From Acidimicrobiia bacterium (GTDB lineage Bacteria; Actinomycetota; Acidimicrobiia; Acidimicrobiales; AC-14): a stretch of 6,923 nt of DNA. The stretch lies in the NCBI GenBank assembly GCA_019243595.1, contig JAFAUA010000042.1, forward strand, positions 1 through 6,923, written 5' to 3'. A program made the translations under genes and the position numbers. Below are positions 5,377 through 6,923 of the stretch, piece by piece. Each line of letters starts with the position of its first letter. Position 1 is the stretch's first letter. The notes beneath the pieces were generated by a model. It was not told the origin of the DNA and did no database searches. It saw only the letters and a program-made list of their open reading frames with translations.

Positions 5377-6150
5377 ATGGAGACTCTCGTAGTCGAGCGG
5401 CAAGACGGCGTCGTCACGGTAACCATGAACCGGCCGCAGAAGAAGAACGCGGTGACGGGGGAGATGACTGCCGAGCTGACGTCGGTCTTCCGTGAAGTCG
5501 CGTTGTCGCGAGAGGACCGAGTGCTGGTGCTGACCGGCGCCGGCGGCGACTTCTCGTCCGGCGCCGACCTCACTGACTCGGCGTCCGAGGTCACCGGCAG
5601 CGCGCTGTATTACATGCGCCGCATCTCCGACCTAGCGCTCGCGCTGCACGCCATCCCGCAGCCGACGATCGCCAAGGTGCCGGGTGTCGCCGCGGGGATG
5701 AGCGCCAATCTGGCGTTCGGGTGCGACCTGGTTGTGGCTTCTGAGGATGCGCGTTTCTCGGAGATCTTCGCCCGGCGCGGTCTGTCGTTGGACTGCGGCG
5801 GGTCGTGGGTGCTGCCTCGGCGGGTCGGCCTGCACAAGGCGTTCGAGCTGGCCTACTTCGCCGACGTCATCTCCGCCGCGGAAGCGCTCGAGCACGGCCT
5901 GGTCAACCGCGTCGTGCCCGCCTCGGAGCTCGACAAGGTCGTCGACGAGTGGGCGGCGCGCTTGGCGGCCGGTCCGCCGCTGGCCCTGTCGATGATCAAG
6001 GCTCAGCTCCACGTCGGCGCCGAGTCTTCGCTCGCTCAGGCCCTGGAATACGAGGCCACTTGCCAGACCGTGAACTTCAACTCCGCCGACACCGCCGAAG
6101 CCATGCTCGCCTTCGTCCAGAAGCGCGACCCCAACTTCCACGGCCGCTAA
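5377..6150 (+). CDS. Crotonase-superfamily protein, enoyl-CoA hydratase/isomerase-like
   Basis: A 257-residue crotonase-fold protein acting, by family, on acyl-CoA thioesters. Visible features are VTVTMNRPQKKNAVT (13-27), the oxyanion-hole segments FSSGADL (59-65) and GVAAGMSANLAFGCDLV (103-119), then ARFSEIFARRGLSLDCGGSW (125-144) and LPRRVG. In rat enoyl-CoA hydratase the catalytic Glu144 and Glu164 correspond, in my alignment, to N111 and F131 here, so a standard hydratase mechanism is doubtful. D139 in LSLDCGG falls where PaaG-type isomerases carry their Asp. I therefore favour an isomerase or other crotonase activity; the substrate cannot be told. The ATG at 5377 gives the family N-terminus; a GTG at 5359 would add six residues and run through the promoter. 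No ribosome binding site is seen. The gene is not a usual member of this neighbourhood. Confidence 0.9.
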   Translation: METLVVERQDGVVTVTMNRPQKKNAVTGEMTAELTSVFREVALSREDRVLVLTGAGGDFSSGADLTDSASEVTGSALYYMRRISDLALALHAIPQPTIAKVPGVAAGMSANLAFGCDLVVASEDARFSEIFARRGLSLDCGGSWVLPRRVGLHKAFELAYFADVISAAEALEHGLVNRVVPASELDKVVDEWAARLAAGPPLALSMIKAQLHVGAESSLAQALEYEATCQTVNFNSADTAEAMLAFVQKRDPNFHGR

Positions 6151-6152
6151 AG

Positions 6153-6180
6153 CTGTCACACCCCCTCTGTAAGTTGTAAG
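6153..6180 (+). promoter_or_regulatory. Candidate comM promoter
   Basis: CTGTCA (6153-6158, 4 of 6 matches to TTGACA) is separated by 16 bases from TGTAAG (6175-6180, 4 of 6 matches to TATAAT). The -10 lies in a tandem 7-base repeat, TGTAAGT then TGTAAGC (6168-6181), so two alternative -10 positions exist. Transcription starting near 6187 would give a leader of about 55 bases. It begins just after the crotonase stop; evidence is motif and spacing only. Confidence 0.35.
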
Positions 6181-6207
6181 CGTCGCTCGGGCGCCGGCGT
6201 TGCGGCC

Positions 6208-6234
6208 CTCCTCCAAGTCCATGGAGCAGAGGAG
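6208..6234 (+). promoter_or_regulatory. comM ribosome binding site with complementary upstream sequence
   Basis: GAGGAG (6229-6234) lies six bases before the comM GTG and is a strong Shine-Dalgarno sequence. CTCCTC (6208-6213) is its exact inverse complement across a 15-base loop, so the leader could hide the binding site. A competing stem, CTCCA (6211-6215) with TGGAG (6222-6226), would free it. The binding site itself is convincing; control by switching is speculative. Confidence 0.4.
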
Positions 6235-6240
6235 CCGTCC

Positions 6241-6923
6241 GTGCTCGCCATCGTTCCGTCCGCCACGCTGCTCGGCGTCGAGGGCCAACCGGTCGCCGTC
6301 GAGTGCCAAGTGTCGAACGGCTTGCCGGGATTCACCGTCGTCGGCCTGCCCGACACCGCGTGCCGTGAAGCGCGTGATCGGGTGCGTGCCGCCCTGCTGT
6401 CGAGCGGCCTGACGTGGCCGGAGCGGCGCGTGACGGTCAACCTCGCGCCATCGGGCATTCGCAAGACCGGCGCCGGCCTCGACCTGCCGATTGCCATCGC
6501 CCTGCTTATCGCCAACGACGAGCTCGACGCCGCGGCCGTCGAAGGGATGGCGTTCGTCGGCGAGCTCGGGCTCGACGGGTCAGTGCGCCGGGTGCCCGGC
6601 ACCGTTTCCCTGGTCGAGGAAATCTCGGCGCGCACTGTCGTCGTCCCGCTCGACTGCGGCGCCGAAGCCGCGCTTGTGGGCGGACCCGAGGTACGCGGTG
6701 CCGCGACACTGACAACGCTGCTCGCTTGCCTCAAAGGCGAAGAGAACTGGCCTCCGCTGCCCAAGCTCTGTCCGCCGCCGGTGCCACCGCCGCCCGACAT
6801 GGCCGACGTCCGCGGCCAGGACGTGGGTCGGGCGGCCGTCGAAGTGGCAGCTGCGGGCGGACATCATCTCCTGTTGAGTGGGCCGCCGGGCGCCGGCAAA
6901 ACGATGCTCGCTCGGCGTTTGCC
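6241..6923 (+). CDS. comM: ComM / YifB family Mg-chelatase-like AAA+ ATPase (3'-truncated)
   Basis: The N-terminal 227 residues of a ComM/YifB protein, whose full length is usually around 500. In Gram-negative competence ComM is a hexameric helicase that promotes branch migration when transformed DNA is integrated; the actinobacterial role is less studied. The start is GTG at 6241 with GAGGAG six bases upstream. The N-terminal Lon-protease-like domain shows LLGVEGQPVAVECQVSNGLP, FTVVGLPD, RDRVRAALLSSGL, RVTVNLAPSGIRKTGAGLDL and VGELGLDGSVRRVPG. A proline-rich linker (PPPVPPPPDM, 178-187) leads to the AAA+ part with DVRGQDVGRAAVEVAAAGGH and Walker A GPPGAGKT (214-221). The window ends six residues later, so Walker B and the C-terminal domain are not visible. 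comM normally follows yraN; here the crotonase and the small minus-strand gene lie between. Confidence 0.95.
   Translation, partial: MLAIVPSATLLGVEGQPVAVECQVSNGLPGFTVVGLPDTACREARDRVRAALLSSGLTWPERRVTVNLAPSGIRKTGAGLDLPIAIALLIANDELDAAAVEGMAFVGELGLDGSVRRVPGTVSLVEEISARTVVVPLDCGAEAALVGGPEVRGAATLTTLLACLKGEENWPPLPKLCPPPVPPPPDMADVRGQDVGRAAVEVAAAGGHHLLLSGPPGAGKTMLARRL

Noticed and set aside
6156..6800. A 214-codon minus-strand open frame opposite comM
   Set aside because: Low-complexity Ser/Arg/Thr-rich translation with no family features; the plus-strand ComM reading is unambiguous.
1..6923. tRNA genes, rRNA, CRISPR arrays, transposons or phage attachment sites
   Set aside because: I saw no cloverleaf-like tail, spaced repeat array, transposase or flanking duplication anywhere; nearly all bases are accounted for by genes.

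Overview
This is a high-GC, gene-dense stretch of a bacterial chromosome that looks actinobacterial. Two things support this. The gene order ffh - rpsP - khpA - rimM - trmD - rplS - lepB - DUF2469 - yraN - comM is the one known from Actinobacteria. The 98-residue DUF2469 protein belongs, to my knowledge, to a family confined to that phylum. Nearly all codons end in G or C. A deep-branching class such as Acidimicrobiia is possible, but this is only an impression. No RNA genes, insertion sequences, CRISPR arrays or phage genes are visible. The window begins inside ffh and ends inside comM.

Bases 1-3917 are a tightly packed plus-strand translation and RNA-maturation cluster: Ffh (signal recognition particle GTPase), ribosomal protein bS16, the KH protein KhpA, the 16S maturation factor RimM, the tRNA m1G37 methyltransferase TrmD and ribosomal protein bL19. 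Genes touch or overlap by 4 bases (GTGA or TTGA), implying translational coupling. The clear anomaly is RimM, which carries a complete GrpB/UPF0157 domain fused in frame at its C-terminus. TrmD also has Glu where I place the catalytic Asp of the E. coli enzyme. A candidate promoter sits between trmD and rplS.

Bases 3918-5248 hold type I signal peptidase (lepB), DUF2469 and the YraN nuclease-fold protein. RNase HII (rnhB), usually found between lepB and DUF2469 in actinobacteria, is absent here. DUF2469 has a -10 element seven bases before its GTG, suggesting a leaderless mRNA. yraN starts at a TTG inside the DUF2469 stop.

Bases 5249-5376 look intergenic at first, but the minus strand encodes a 36-residue single-pass membrane protein with strongly coding-like third positions. 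Its stop shares a CTAG palindrome with the yraN stop. Its GTG start faces the ATG of a crotonase-fold gene across only 21 bases, which carry -10-like hexamers on both strands, each 6-7 bases from its start codon. This looks like a divergent pair of leaderless genes.

Bases 5377-6150 encode a crotonase-superfamily protein annotated by similarity as an enoyl-CoA hydratase. By my alignment it lacks both hydratase glutamates and has an Asp where PaaG-type isomerases carry theirs. It interrupts the usual yraN-comM adjacency. Bases 6151-6240 are a leader with a candidate promoter and a sequence complementary to the comM Shine-Dalgarno site. comM runs off the end just after its Walker A motif.
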